Assembly: GCA_945957605.1 (NCBI GenBank)
Contig: CAMFLR010000012.1
Coordinates: 186,001 to 250,000 of the forward strand
Source: an uncultured Isosphaeraceae bacterium
Lineage (GTDB): Bacteria > Planctomycetota > Planctomycetia > Isosphaerales > Isosphaeraceae
DNA: 64,000 nucleotides
Direction: 5' to 3'
The notes beneath the pieces are model-generated. The model worked only from the letters and a program-made list of their open reading frames with translations. It had not been told where the DNA came from and did not search any database. Both the position numbers and the translations under genes were made by a program. Positions 1-9,352 of this stretch are shown here, one piece after another; positions within the stretch are counted from its first letter, which is position 1; every line of letters begins with the position of its first letter.

Positions 1-2
1 TG

Positions 3-140
3 GTGGCTTATCTCGACCCGGGTAGCGGCAGCATGGTCTTGCAGATTGTGATCGCCGGCCTGTTCAGCAGTGTCTTCTTCCTCAAGTCCTCGGTTGGTTA
101 CCTCAAGGCCAAGCTGCTCGGCGCACGCGTCACGCGATGA
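3..140 (+). CDS. Small membrane protein, C-terminal part (5' end outside window)
   Basis: An open frame enters from the left edge and stops with TGA at 138-140. The visible 45 residues begin VAYLDPGSGSM and continue with a hydrophobic stretch (about residues 12-33) and a basic tail, so this looks like a small protein with one membrane segment. Its stop overlaps the start of the next gene (ATGA, 137-140), which implies translational coupling with the NoeA-like methyltransferase. The YLDPGSGS start is typical of short membrane proteins found beside such methyltransferases, though I recall this rather than having checked it. The true start is not in the window. Function unknown. Confidence 0.6.
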   Translation: MAYLDPGSGSMVLQIVIAGLFSSVFFLKSSVGYLKAKLLGARVTR

Positions 141-1513
141 CCGAAGTCTCACGCGCAGCCGCTTCCTTCCGAGACCCCGCCGGTTTCGTCTTCCAGCGCG
201 ACGGCACGCTGTATCGCCAGGTGAACCAGGTCGGCCAGGCCGACTACGATCGGTTCATCTCATCGGGTCTCTACGAAACACTCAGCCGCAACGGCCAGCT
301 TGTTTCGCACGAAGAAGTGAGCGAGGAGGCCGCCAGCCCCTCGCTCGCATACCGGGTGATCCGCCCCGAGCGCGTGCCGTTCATTTCGTATCCCTACGAG
401 TGGAGCTTCGGCCAACTCCAGGCCGCCGCGCTGCTGACGCTGGACCTGCAGTCGAGTGCGCTTGAGCATGGAATGTCGCTCAAGGACGCCTCGGCCTACA
501 ACGTGCAGTTTGTCGGCTCGTCTCCCGTTTTCATCGACACCCTGTCGTTCGAGACATACGAAGCCGGCAGCCCCTGGGTCGCATATCAGCAATTTTGCCG
601 GCATTTCCTGGCGCCTCTTGCGCTGATGAGCCGGGTTGATATTCGCCTGAACCAACTCTTGCGCGCGAACATCGACGGCATTCCGCTCGATCTCGCGAGC
701 CGGCTTCTGCCGGCCTTGAGCAAGTTGAATCCTGGATTGCTCATTCACCTTCATCTGCACGCGACGATGCAAGGGACGCATTCCGACCGTCAGGCTGCTC
801 CTCCCAAGGGAGGATTCAAGCAGACGTCGATGCTCGGCCTGATCGACAATCTTCGCTCGACCGTGAAATCGCTCGCGTGGAAGCAGCCCAAGACCGAGTG
901 GCGCGACTACACGAGCGATAACAGCTACACCGACAGAGCGCGAACGCACAAGCACGAGCTGATCGACCGCTTCCTGAAAGAAGCGAACCCAAGCGCGGTC
1001 TGGGATGTTGGCGGTAACACCGGCGAATACAGCCGGATTGCCAGCGGCCAGGGTCGGCCGACGGTGTCGTTCGACATCGATCCCGCGTGCGTCGAGCGGA
1101 ATTTCCAGCAGGCGTCGACCGAGAACGATCGCCGAATCTTGCCGCTGCTGCTCGACCTGACGAACCCGAGTCCGGGAATCGGCTGGAGCTGTGCGGAGCG
1201 ATCTTCGCTGATCGAACGCGGGCCGGCTGAACTTGTGATGGCGCTTGCACTCGTTCATCACCTGGCGATCGTACACAACGTGCCCCTGCCGGATATCGCC
1301 GAATTCTTCGCCAAGATTGGCCGCCAACTCATTATCGAATTTGTGCCCAAGGACGACGTACAGGTTCAGCGTCTGCTCAAGGGACGAAGAGACATCTTCG
1401 ACCACTATTCTCAGGCGGATTTTGAAGCCGCATTTCAAGGCCGCTTCGAGATTTGCGAGCGCGTGACGATCGAAGAAAACGGGCGAGTTCTCTATCGGAT
1501 GGTGAGAAGTTAG
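137..1513 (+). CDS. Class I SAM-dependent methyltransferase, NoeA-like
   Basis: The 458-residue product has the layout of NoeA-like (nodulation-protein-type) methyltransferases. The N-terminal half carries the family signatures SYPYEWSFGQLQ, LKDASAYNVQF and PVFIDTLSFE, followed by W.AYQQFCRHFLAPLAL. The C-terminal half is a Rossmann methyltransferase domain with SAM motif I DVGGNTGEYSR near residue 291 and an acidic motif FDIDP. The start ATG overlaps the stop of the preceding small membrane protein gene, so the two are probably one operon. The substrate is not evident; a glycan or polysaccharide substituent is a guess from the family name. The gene ends just before an inverted-repeat element. 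Confidence 0.85.
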   Translation: MTEVSRAAASFRDPAGFVFQRDGTLYRQVNQVGQADYDRFISSGLYETLSRNGQLVSHEEVSEEAASPSLAYRVIRPERVPFISYPYEWSFGQLQAAALLTLDLQSSALEHGMSLKDASAYNVQFVGSSPVFIDTLSFETYEAGSPWVAYQQFCRHFLAPLALMSRVDIRLNQLLRANIDGIPLDLASRLLPALSKLNPGLLIHLHLHATMQGTHSDRQAAPPKGGFKQTSMLGLIDNLRSTVKSLAWKQPKTEWRDYTSDNSYTDRARTHKHELIDRFLKEANPSAVWDVGGNTGEYSRIASGQGRPTVSFDIDPACVERNFQQASTENDRRILPLLLDLTNPSPGIGWSCAERSSLIERGPAELVMALALVHHLAIVHNVPLPDIAEFFAKIGRQLIIEFVPKDDVQVQRLLKGRRDIFDHYSQADFEAAFQGRFEICERVTIEENGRVLYRMVRS

Positions 1514-1570
1514 CTCAAAACATTGACGACGTTGGAAATATATCGCAGATCGCCGAATACTGACTGGATC

Positions 1571-1644
1571 GGGTGCCACTGGCTTTGCCAGTGCTCTTGA
1601 ATTCACACAAAAGACGAAGAGCACTGGCAAAGCCAGTGGCATCC
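1571..1644. repeat. 74-bp inverted-repeat hairpin element, copy 1
   Basis: The left arm (1571-1598, GGGTGCCACTGGCTTTGCCA followed by GTGCTCTT) pairs with the right arm (1617-1644) at 27 of 28 positions. Each arm contains a smaller palindrome, CACTGGC-AAA-GCCAGTG. The 18-bp centre starts GAATTC. A second copy lies at 14140-14214 in the opposite orientation. Here it sits between convergent genes and could also end transcription, but there is no T-run. Confidence 0.8.
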
Positions 1645-1662
1645 CAAAAGTCTCGCGTCTTC

Positions 1663-2847
1663 TTATTGAAGAGCCGCCTTCTGGAAGGCCCGACGCATCG
1701 GCGAATTGTCGCTATTGGGCAAACCAGTGCGTTGAATCAGCAGCACGACATATCGGCCTTTCACCGGGTCGATCCACGCCTGCGTTCCCCAGGCGCCGCC
1801 GTGTCCGAACGAGCCTGGCGAAAGTGCTTCAGTTACGCCCGTCGGCTTGCGGACGAAGCCGAATCCAAGGCCGTATCCCATGTTTTCGGTGAAGCCGGTT
1901 TTGATCTCGCCGGTTTGTAGCCGAGTCATCTCGGCGAGCGACCTCTCGGAGAGATATCGCCGCCCACCAATTTCTCCCTTGTGCAAAATCATCTGGTAGA
2001 GCTTCGCCAGGTCGGGTGCGGTCGAGTACAGTCCGCCGGCCGGGCTAGGATAGCGCACTCCGGCAATCGGTCGCGCTTTCGAGTCCTCCTCAAAAACGAG
2101 CTTGCCGTCCTTGATTTCATACGACATCGCCAGGCGCGACCATTGCTCATCATTGGGATAGAACGACGTGTCGGTCATTCCCAGTGGCGCGAAGATGCGT
2201 TCGTTGAGAAAGCCATCATATGACTTGCCCGAGAGCACTTCGATGATTCGTCCCAAGGTCGACATGCCGGCGTTGCTGTAGGCCCATTTCGTACCCGGCT
2301 CAAAACTTAGCGGCCGCACGGAGATGTTTTTCACCATCTCGGCGAGCGTGGGGTTTGGTTTGGAGATCGTCGGCGAACCGGGCGGACGTGAGTCGGGAAC
2401 ACCTGACGTGTGGGTGAGCAAATCGTGAACGGTGATTGGTCGGGCAGGGGCCTTGAGCGTGAGCTTGTCGCCCTCGCGCGCGGCGATCATCTTCACGCCG
2501 GCGAATTCAGGAAGATGCTTTTCGACCGGATCGTCGACCGAGAGCTTGCCTTCATCGACGAGCATCATGATGCCCATGCCGGTGATCGGCTTGGTCATCG
2601 ACGCGATCCAGAAAAGCGTGTCCTTCGTCATCGGCGGCGACGATTCGAGGTTGCGCTTGCCGACCGCTTCGAGGCTCAGAATATGATCGGCATCACCAAC
2701 CAACGTGACGGATCCAGCGATGTCGTGATGTTCGACGAAGCCGTTCATCGTCTCGCGGATGCGTGAGGAAAGCTCGGCGTTCTGGGCGTGCAGCGGCATG
2801 GCAAAGGCGATCAGCCCGAGCAGGGCAAAGCATGGCGACCGGCGCAT
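1663..2847 (-). CDS. Secreted serine hydrolase, beta-lactamase/class C family
   Basis: 394 residues. An N-terminal signal peptide (CFALLGLIAFAMPLHAQ) is followed by a penicillin-binding-protein-like serine hydrolase fold. The nucleophile motif SxxK is SMTK near residue 88, the tyrosine motif is YSN in KWAYSNAGMS, and the third-strand motif is HGG in FGHGGAWGT. Class C-like secreted hydrolases of this kind in planctomycetes are usually annotated as esterases or D-aminopeptidases; true beta-lactamase activity is not implied. The product closely resembles the N-terminal half of the fusion protein at 23750-25747 (shared FWIASM.KPITG and VDDPVEK.LPEF), so the two are paralogues. It is a single gene, convergent with the methyltransferase. 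Confidence 0.85.
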   Translation of the reverse strand: MRRSPCFALLGLIAFAMPLHAQNAELSSRIRETMNGFVEHHDIAGSVTLVGDADHILSLEAVGKRNLESSPPMTKDTLFWIASMTKPITGMGIMMLVDEGKLSVDDPVEKHLPEFAGVKMIAAREGDKLTLKAPARPITVHDLLTHTSGVPDSRPPGSPTISKPNPTLAEMVKNISVRPLSFEPGTKWAYSNAGMSTLGRIIEVLSGKSYDGFLNERIFAPLGMTDTSFYPNDEQWSRLAMSYEIKDGKLVFEEDSKARPIAGVRYPSPAGGLYSTAPDLAKLYQMILHKGEIGGRRYLSERSLAEMTRLQTGEIKTGFTENMGYGLGFGFVRKPTGVTEALSPGSFGHGGAWGTQAWIDPVKGRYVVLLIQRTGLPNSDNSPMRRAFQKAALQ

Positions 2848-2944
2848 TTTTGTGAAGCCTCCAGGGTAGGCGAGTGCGATCCGCCGACTCGCCGGAGGCT
2901 TCCAGAATGCTACGACGGTCGCGCCATCGCAAGCCTGGTGGCAG

Positions 2945-4564
2945 TTACTTCGTCTTCAAACCGTACACAGTAACCGTGCCGAAGCCGCCCACGAACACCT
3001 TGCCGTTCGCGACCGTCGGCACGATGAACTTCACCGATCCACCGGCTTCGTCGGCCGGGTTTTGCGTGCTGTCGTAGATTTCGTTCGTCACGTCGTTGGC
3101 GTCATAGGCGCGAAGGATCGCCGGTCCGTGCAGCGTGAACGCGCCGTTGTCGACGGTCCACAAAATGCCGTTCTGCGTGCCGTTGGCCGAAATGGTCGGC
3201 GACGAGCCAGGGTAGCCGTAGGTGAATTTGCCGGTCGTTGGAACCGGATTGAACTTGCCGTTCACAAGCTTGAACGCGCGAACGGTGTCGGGCGCTCCAC
3301 CCTTGCGCTCGGCAGTACCCACGTAATAGAGCGTGTTGTTGAAGAAGGCCGGCGTGTCGAACGCGGCGACGATCGCGTTGGGAATGATCTGTACTGCGCG
3401 ATCCTTCTTGGCGAACTTGCCAAGGTTGTCGCGATTGAGCAAGTAGATCGATCCCGTCTTACCGGCGGCGACCATCAGGTGAGGAATGGGGCCGGGCTGG
3501 TCGGGCAGGAGGATGTCGCCGCCCGAACCGAAGTCGAGGTCGTGGGCATTGAGATAGGCTGCGTTCGACGGCGCGAAGTAGTCGACCATCTTGAGCTTGC
3601 CGTTGACGATCCGGAACTTGAGCACCGAGTCGGCAAAATCCTTGCCGCCCCTGTTACCGTTGAAGACGCCGCTTCCGGTGACGATATAAACATTCCCGTC
3701 CGCGTCGGCCGCCGGACCATCACCCGCCATCCAGATACCGCCATCCTTCGCGTTAGGCGTATCCGCATAGGCGCTAATTTGCTGAAGCGTGTTGGCGTCA
3801 TACGCCATCAGCCAGCCGTGGTTGGAACCGGTGAGCTTTTGCACCGACCAGTCGATATAGATCACGCCGTGGTCGAGCAGCAAAGCACTGCGCTGCAGCT
3901 CGATGAGCGGATCGAACGAGATCTTCCCGCGCACGCTGCCTGCGCCACGGCCGGGAACCGTCGCGGTGATGTTCGTCGGCGTGGCGATCTTGAGCGCACC
4001 GGTGGTGACGTCGATCGCGCCAAGTTGTTGCGAGAAGAACGGCTTGCCGTTCGCGACGACTTTCACGCGGTCGACAAAGTACATCGTGTTGGTGGCAGGG
4101 TCGATCACCGGCGTCGACATGATGCCGATTTCAGGAATCACGTCGTATTCGGGAAGGTCGGTATTGGCGACCGGCGTCACGCCATGATCGGGGTCGATGA
4201 AGCTATCGTGCCAGAGCAGCTCATAATTGTCGGCGTCGAACGCGTAGATGCTGTCGTGCTGCGTCGCAATGAAAACGACGTTGTGCACACCCTTGCCGGG
4301 GATGTTCAGGTTCGACATATACAGCGGCTGCGCGAACACAGCGCCGTCGACCGGCAACGAGGCGAGCTTGCCGAAATCCTGCGAGTTCACGTTCTGCGGC
4401 GTGAGGGTCGTTTCGGTTGTGTCGACACCCGTGCGCGCCGAGTTGTTATGATATGTGAGAACATCGGCCGAGAGGAGTTGTCGCGACTCGAGTGCGAGCG
4501 TGCCCTGGTCGCTCGAAAATGCGAACTTCGACCGTTTGCGCCATTGCGAAGGTTTGGAACGCAT
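2945..4564 (-). CDS. LEPR-XLL-type exported protein with PQQ/WD-like beta-propeller repeats
   Basis: 539 residues from the ATG at 4564. An in-frame extension to 4672 exists but starts with a non-typical sequence. The N-terminus is basic (RSKPSQWRKRSKF) and contains LALESRQLLSA, a variant of the planctomycetal LEPR-XLL motif thought to mark surface or exported proteins. The remainder looks like a PQQ-type propeller, with repeated units such as DSIYAFDADN, GWLMAYDANT and GSIYLLNRDN. No catalytic residues of quinoprotein dehydrogenases are obvious, so this is probably a structural or binding propeller. It is a single gene, divergent from the chelatase gene at 4783. Confidence 0.75.
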   Translation of the reverse strand: MRSKPSQWRKRSKFAFSSDQGTLALESRQLLSADVLTYHNNSARTGVDTTETTLTPQNVNSQDFGKLASLPVDGAVFAQPLYMSNLNIPGKGVHNVVFIATQHDSIYAFDADNYELLWHDSFIDPDHGVTPVANTDLPEYDVIPEIGIMSTPVIDPATNTMYFVDRVKVVANGKPFFSQQLGAIDVTTGALKIATPTNITATVPGRGAGSVRGKISFDPLIELQRSALLLDHGVIYIDWSVQKLTGSNHGWLMAYDANTLQQISAYADTPNAKDGGIWMAGDGPAADADGNVYIVTGSGVFNGNRGGKDFADSVLKFRIVNGKLKMVDYFAPSNAAYLNAHDLDFGSGGDILLPDQPGPIPHLMVAAGKTGSIYLLNRDNLGKFAKKDRAVQIIPNAIVAAFDTPAFFNNTLYYVGTAERKGGAPDTVRAFKLVNGKFNPVPTTGKFTYGYPGSSPTISANGTQNGILWTVDNGAFTLHGPAILRAYDANDVTNEIYDSTQNPADEAGGSVKFIVPTVANGKVFVGGFGTVTVYGLKTK

Positions 4565-4733
4565 GAGAATCCCGTTCTCCCGGTCGGCAACTGAGGGGGG
4601 AATGATCACCAGGGCATCATGTGCGCACGCGACAGGATTATCTCTTTCGGGCAGCATGCGTACTGAACGCAATCGAAAATCGCCAAAGTGTTCATGGACA
4701 AGGGTTGGTGTTCGATTGATGCGGCACGACCGC

Positions 4734-4739
4734 TATAAT
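4734..4739 (+). promoter_or_regulatory. Candidate -10 box upstream of the CbiX-like gene
   Basis: A perfect TATAAT lies 43 nt before the GTG at 4783. A TTCGAT hexamer sits 17 nt upstream of it, but this is a weak match to a -35 box. The ATG that would lengthen the downstream protein begins inside this hexamer at 4738, so if the promoter is real the downstream GTG must be the start. Confidence 0.3.
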
Positions 4740-4782
4740 GCGAGGACGGAAATTCAAGATTATCGGGCGCGGAACGATTGAA

Positions 4783-5226
4783 GTGAAAAATCCGACGGCG
4801 GTGCTGCTGATCGCTCATGGCAGCCGGCACGAACCCGCGAACGACGACCTGCGCAGACTCGCGGTTGCACTGGTCGATCGTGGTGAATACGAAATCGTCG
4901 AGCCGTCGTTTCTGGAGTTGGCCGACCCCGATATTGCGACGGCCGGTGCCCGTTGTGTCGAGCGCGGCGCTCGAAGAGTCTTGATGATTCCCTATTTTCT
5001 GGCGAGTGGCGTGCATCTTGTGCGCGACCTCACCGCCGCGCGCGATGCGCTTCAGGCCGCGCATCCAGGCGTCGCGTTTCTGCTCGGTCCGCCGCTCGGT
5101 CCGCACGCGCTGCTTGAACAGCTTGTAATGGAACGGGTACACGAGCTCGAACGCGAAGGCCCGCGCGCCGATCTTGCATCATCGGCGACCATGGCCAAAC
5201 GGTTTCCCTCGCTCGATCCACATTAA
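4783..5226 (+). CDS. CbiX/SirB-like sirohydrochlorin chelatase
   Basis: 147 residues from GTG 4783, or 162 from ATG 4738. The product begins with the chelatase signature VLLIAHGSRHEPAND, where the His is the expected metal/catalytic residue. It continues with VEPSFLELADPDI, RRVLMIPYFLASGVHLVRDL and a C-terminal LGPPLGPHALL. This single-domain length matches small CbiX proteins that insert Co2+ or Fe2+ into sirohydrochlorin. The C-terminal His expected in the second half of CbiX appears in GVHLVRD. No other cobalamin or siroheme gene is nearby. The GTG start is preferred because the upstream ATG overlaps a TATAAT box, although no strong ribosome binding site precedes the GTG. Confidence 0.75.
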   Translation: MKNPTAVLLIAHGSRHEPANDDLRRLAVALVDRGEYEIVEPSFLELADPDIATAGARCVERGARRVLMIPYFLASGVHLVRDLTAARDALQAAHPGVAFLLGPPLGPHALLEQLVMERVHELEREGPRADLASSATMAKRFPSLDPH

Positions 5227-5357
5227 GCCGATTGATTCGCGGCGGAGTGCAAGTCCGCCTGTATCGCATAGTTCGATTGTAATAGGGTCCGGCCGCCAAA
5301 GAGCAACAGCTTCCGGGCACGACGGCTTTCGTTGAGACTACGATGCGAGAGAACCCC

Positions 5358-6908
5358 ATGAGACCGCTCGTCGTCACGCTCTGTTGCCTGGCCGCTGCGC
5401 CGCTCGTTCGGGCTGATACACATTTCTTGCTGAAAGCAACCGTTTTCGTATCCCGCCACGTCGTTCCAGACATTTTTCGTCTGACCGATCCCGCCGAGGA
5501 AGCTGCGATTGCAGCGATTAGACTGCGCGCTGGGAAGGTCGAACAGAACGGTAGAGTCACGGTTCTATCGCGTACGCCGGTCACGTACTTTGAACTCAAA
5601 GAGATAGCGGCGCTCAAGAGACTCACTCACCTTGACCTCTCTGACACGAAACTGACCGACGCAGGTTTGAGGAGACTGACGGGCCTCAAGCATCTCACGA
5701 ATCTCGACCTCTCTGGAACGTTGGTGACCGACGCTGGTTTGAAGGAACTTGCGGCGTTCAAGAACCTCACCTCACTCGACCTCAATAACACGAGGATTAC
5801 AGACGCCGGCTTGAAAGAGTTGTCGTCGCTCAAACACCTGACCAACCTCGTCCTCTCTGGGAAGACATTGACGCCTGCCGGCATGAAAGAATTGGCGCGC
5901 ATCGAGAGTCTCACAACGCTTGATTTCTTTGGCTTGCTCGGCCCCACAGCGTTTGACGGTCCAATGCCACCCCTGAAGCCGCCGCTGATCGACTCGGGCT
6001 TGAAGGAGCTTGCGGGCCTCAAGAGCCTTGTGACTCTCAAGCTTGGTGTAATCGATTTAACAGACACCGGCTGGAAAGAGCTCGCAACTCTCAAGAATCT
6101 TACGACGCTTAATCTCTGCGTAACCAATCTGACGAACTCAGGCTTGAAGGAGCTTGCTTCCCTCGAGAACCTGACCGACCTTGACCTCTCCTACACGAAG
6201 ATCACAGGCGCCGGCCTGAAGGAACTGTCAGCCTTCAAGAATCTCACTACCCTTGGCTTTTCCGGAATGAAGGTGACGGATGCCGGCTTGAAAGAACTGT
6301 CGGCGCTAAAAACCCTCACAAGCCTTGCGCTCTCTGGAGACCTTGTGACAGCCGGTGGTTCGAACGAGCGGTCGGGCCGCAGGAACCTCACCCACATCTA
6401 CCTCATGGAACAGGGTTGGGCTCTTTTTAAGGACGCATTCCGGAACAAGTTGCTCTCGGACGCCTGCGCGAAGGAACTCGCCGCTTTCAAGAACCTCACC
6501 ACGCTTGATCTCTCCGCAACGCCGATCACCGACGATGGTTTGAAGGAGTTGGCGGCCTGCAAGAACCTCGTCGCGCTCAACCTCTCTCATACGTGGGTGA
6601 CGGACGCTGGTATGACCGACCTGGCCACCCTTCAAAACCTTCGCATCCTCTACCTGTCGACATGCATGAGAATTACGAGGGAAGGCGGAATCAAGCAACT
6701 TGCCGCGCTCAAGAACCTCAGGATTCTGGATCTTACGTGGGTGCTGGTTTCGGACAGAGATTTGAACGCGCTTTTGGCGATCCCAGGTTTGACCAATCTA
6801 AGTATCGCGGGCAGTCTCCAGTCGGACGCCAGGGCAGAGGAGTTCGGACGGAGAAACCCCAGAATCAAAATGTCCGTCCCAAGTTGGCGAGAGGCGATCA
6901 AGCGGTGA
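5358..6908 (+). CDS. Secreted leucine-rich repeat protein (RNI/GALA-like)
   Basis: 516 residues from ATG 5358; another ATG at 5343 adds five residues. A signal peptide (LVVTLCCLAAAPLVRA) precedes about a dozen 24-residue repeats of the type LKELAALKNLTTLDLS.T.ITDAG. Two stretches break the register, around residues 190-200 (PPLKPPLIDSG) and 335-365 (EQGWALFKDAFRNK). LRR arrays of this type bind proteins and are common in planctomycetes, where they are often exported. No enzymatic domain is visible. The gene stands alone. Internal DNA repeats make it prone to recombination and misassembly. Ligand and role are unknown. Confidence 0.8.
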   Translation: MRPLVVTLCCLAAAPLVRADTHFLLKATVFVSRHVVPDIFRLTDPAEEAAIAAIRLRAGKVEQNGRVTVLSRTPVTYFELKEIAALKRLTHLDLSDTKLTDAGLRRLTGLKHLTNLDLSGTLVTDAGLKELAAFKNLTSLDLNNTRITDAGLKELSSLKHLTNLVLSGKTLTPAGMKELARIESLTTLDFFGLLGPTAFDGPMPPLKPPLIDSGLKELAGLKSLVTLKLGVIDLTDTGWKELATLKNLTTLNLCVTNLTNSGLKELASLENLTDLDLSYTKITGAGLKELSAFKNLTTLGFSGMKVTDAGLKELSALKTLTSLALSGDLVTAGGSNERSGRRNLTHIYLMEQGWALFKDAFRNKLLSDACAKELAAFKNLTTLDLSATPITDDGLKELAACKNLVALNLSHTWVTDAGMTDLATLQNLRILYLSTCMRITREGGIKQLAALKNLRILDLTWVLVSDRDLNALLAIPGLTNLSIAGSLQSDARAEEFGRRNPRIKMSVPSWREAIKR

Positions 6909-7149
6909 TGGTTTTCGCGTTGAGCGTCGCCGATTGAAGAATCATCGAAAACAGTCTTCAGAACAAATTAGGATCATATGGCACCTGTTTGTTGGGTGGC
7001 AGGGCTCTAAAGAGTTGGTGCACGTTTGCCGATTGTAGGGATAAATCACATTGTCGCTGTGCGCCCGCCCGCGTACGGCCGTGGAGTTGCAGTAAGGGAC
7101 GTATCTTGCTCCCGTAGTGAAGCGGACTAGAGTCTGCTGAGGAGACGAC

Positions 7150-8238
7150 GTGTCAGGAAGCCTGGTAAACCTTGTGCGCGTTGTTGGAATCGCTATGGCA
7201 GTACTCGCGCTGGGTGTATCGGCCCGCGCGCAGGAACCGATCCTGGCCGCATCGCCGGATCTGGCGTCCTTGGTGGACGACGGCGAGCCAAGCACACAAC
7301 CGCTGGTATCGCAGCCGCTCCCTTCCGCACGCTTCTTCGGTCCGCCCGGAACTCCCGCCGCCGCACGAACCGAGATGGGGCTGATCGACACGATCACCGA
7401 ATCACTCTTCGACGACGTTTACGCCGAAGGCACCTGGCGACCGTTGAGCCTGAGCACGTTTTTCAGCGATGGCTGGCTCTCGCCCTGGGCAGGCGCTCCG
7501 GCGGGTCGCGAAGGACTGACACCAAGGCACGGCTGGCTGGGAGCGTTCGACGGCGTTTTCTACCGGCTCTTTCTCGTCACGGCCGGCTACTCGAACAGCA
7601 TCAACGCACCATCCAAGGGGAATCGCTACTTCGGCAACTACACGATCTTCCTGCCGTTTTCCCGGCGATTTGAAATCGCTGTGAACGTCCCCTTCATCGT
7701 TACCAACGGCACCACGAATCCAGCGCGCGGTTATACGTCGCAGTTTGGCGATCTTGCCGTCGCGCCTCGATTCTTGCTCTCAGAAACCGCTGCGACGTCG
7801 CAAGTCTTTGCGCTAGGAATCCGTACACCAACCGGCACCACGACGACCGGCAACGGGATCATGTCGCTGGTGCCGGCCTACGAGTTCTGGACCAATCCCG
7901 GCGGCGCGTGGGTGGTTCGCGGATCGACAGGCGTTTCCGTGCCGCTCAACAAGAATCACGCCCCCGGCGCACAGACTGCGTTTGTGGGTGGCGTCGCCGT
8001 CGGCCGGTATTTCACGTCTCACGATGCGCTCTTGGGTGACCTCGTCTTCTACCTCGATACCAACTATGCCGTGCCGCTCGATGGAGGAGCTTCGCGTAAC
8101 ACGCTTTTCAGCCTTGGGCCGGGTACGCGGTTTCATATCGCCAACAACTGGTTCTTCCTGCACGAGTGGGAATTTCCAGTCACCGGCAACCGGCCGAGCA
8201 CCTACACAACGCAATTTGCGTTGCTGAAGGTGTTCTGA
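7150..8238 (+). CDS. Exported beta-barrel-like outer membrane protein
   Basis: 362 residues starting at GTG 7150, with a good GAGGAG ribosome site six bases upstream. There is a signal peptide (VGIAMAVLALGVSARAQ) and a proline-rich linker. The C-terminal 230 residues alternate polar and aromatic residues (FGNYTIFLPFSRRFEIAVNV, GDLVFYLDTNYAVPL) and end in FALLKVF. This pattern and the C-terminal Phe suggest an outer-membrane barrel similar to the phenol-degradation-type transporter family. Assignment is by pattern, not by a named motif. It is convergent with the pseudopilin gene at 8258, with only 19 bp between. Substrate unknown. Confidence 0.65.
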   Translation: MSGSLVNLVRVVGIAMAVLALGVSARAQEPILAASPDLASLVDDGEPSTQPLVSQPLPSARFFGPPGTPAAARTEMGLIDTITESLFDDVYAEGTWRPLSLSTFFSDGWLSPWAGAPAGREGLTPRHGWLGAFDGVFYRLFLVTAGYSNSINAPSKGNRYFGNYTIFLPFSRRFEIAVNVPFIVTNGTTNPARGYTSQFGDLAVAPRFLLSETAATSQVFALGIRTPTGTTTTGNGIMSLVPAYEFWTNPGGAWVVRGSTGVSVPLNKNHAPGAQTAFVGGVAVGRYFTSHDALLGDLVFYLDTNYAVPLDGGASRNTLFSLGPGTRFHIANNWFFLHEWEFPVTGNRPSTYTTQFALLKVF

Positions 8239-8257
8239 TCGCTGGTCCGCCTGACGA

Positions 8258-9184
8258 TCAGAATTGCGAGCCGTCCACCAATTCGCCTCTCGCACGAGTA
8301 CCGACGGCCGACCACACGCGCGGGTTGATGGAATCCTTGATGAAGTGGACACCGCCGTCCATCGTCACGACCTGCGCTCCACCGGAATGAAAACTCCCGG
8401 CTGTGGCAGCATCCCTATTTTGATCGGCCACGCATGACGGCTGATTCGGCGGTAGTGTGTGGTTGTAAAGGGTGTAGCAGAGATTTCCCTCGAGCCAGAA
8501 CTGGCCCTTGAACGCTGAGAACTGGCGAATGTTCGCCGGGTTGAGCGCATTGCAGTCGCGAACAAATGCGTCGAAATCGCTGGGCGAATTGGTATACAGG
8601 CCGGTAAGACGATAACTCGAACCCATCCGTGACGCCTTTTCGCGCGTGCCCGATCCGACAATCCACTCGGCAACTCCGACCGTCTGGCTCAGGCCATCGG
8701 TAATGTCGCGCGGTGAGATTGGACGGCCGATGAATACACCCTCACCATTGATGGATGAAATTCCAGCATTGGCCGAGTAGTTAATTGCGTTGGCAGATTC
8801 TGAGTTGGACCGGGCCGTATCGCTGGGGCACAGGAACATGCTCGGACTTTGCTGCGATACGGCCAGGTTTGCGTTCACGTCGGCATCAATCGAAAAATTA
8901 ATCGCATTATAGAGATTCACTTGTTCAATATAAGGTAATATCTGAACGATGTAAGAAAAGCCGGGAGGGTTTTGGCTCAGTCCCGCTGGAAAGGTGTTTT
9001 TGGTCGTCGCATGATTGCCGATCGCCAGACCGATATTCTTTAACCGCGACGCACACGTCGCGCGCCGAGCCGTTTCTCTCGCCGCTTGAATCGCCGGTAT
9101 GAGAAGAGCAGTGGCGATACCGATAATGAAGATGACCACAAGTAACTCGATCAGCGTGAATCCATTGCGCCGTCGATAAATCAT
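8258..9184 (-). CDS. DUF1559 pseudopilin-like protein
   Basis: 308 residues from ATG 9184, chosen because GAGG lies six bases upstream; an ATG at 9199 would add five residues. The N-terminus [20 protein letters not shown] is a type IV prepilin/pseudopilin signal (cleavage expected after the Gly) followed by the hydrophobic helix. The rest is the DUF1559 domain, seen in [21 protein letters not shown], where a Gly-rich motif and the DGG-V-F/I pattern end the family. DUF1559 proteins occur in large numbers in planctomycetes; their function is not established, but they are presumed surface-fibre or secretion-related. It resembles the protein at 26109 in architecture. Confidence 0.9.
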   Translation of the reverse strand: MIYRRRNGFTLIELLVVIFIIGIATALLIPAIQAARETARRATCASRLKNIGLAIGNHATTKNTFPAGLSQNPPGFSYIVQILPYIEQVNLYNAINFSIDADVNANLAVSQQSPSMFLCPSDTARSNSESANAINYSANAGISSINGEGVFIGRPISPRDITDGLSQTVGVAEWIVGSGTREKASRMGSSYRLTGLYTNSPSDFDAFVRDCNALNPANIRQFSAFKGQFWLEGNLCYTLYNHTLPPNQPSCVADQNRDAATAGSFHSGGAQVVTMDGGVHFIKDSINPRVWSAVGTRARGELVDGSQF

Positions 9185-9352
9185 CGCGACCTCTTTCAAA
9201 ATTCGTGTGACGAATGAACCTCGAAGACACTTTACTGGTCACAATCAAACGTGCGGACAAAAGGCTGTGATGGAGTTGGCAAGATAACAGCAATTGTCGC
9301 TGGGGCCAATCGCTTCAGGCTCACGATTCTTGCGCGACTGCCGGAGGGGTTT

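Noticed and set aside
3062..4594. Long plus-strand reading frame opposite the PQQ-repeat gene
   Set aside because: Composition is the Arg/Val-rich shadow typical of high-GC antisense frames; no motif, signal or ribosome site.
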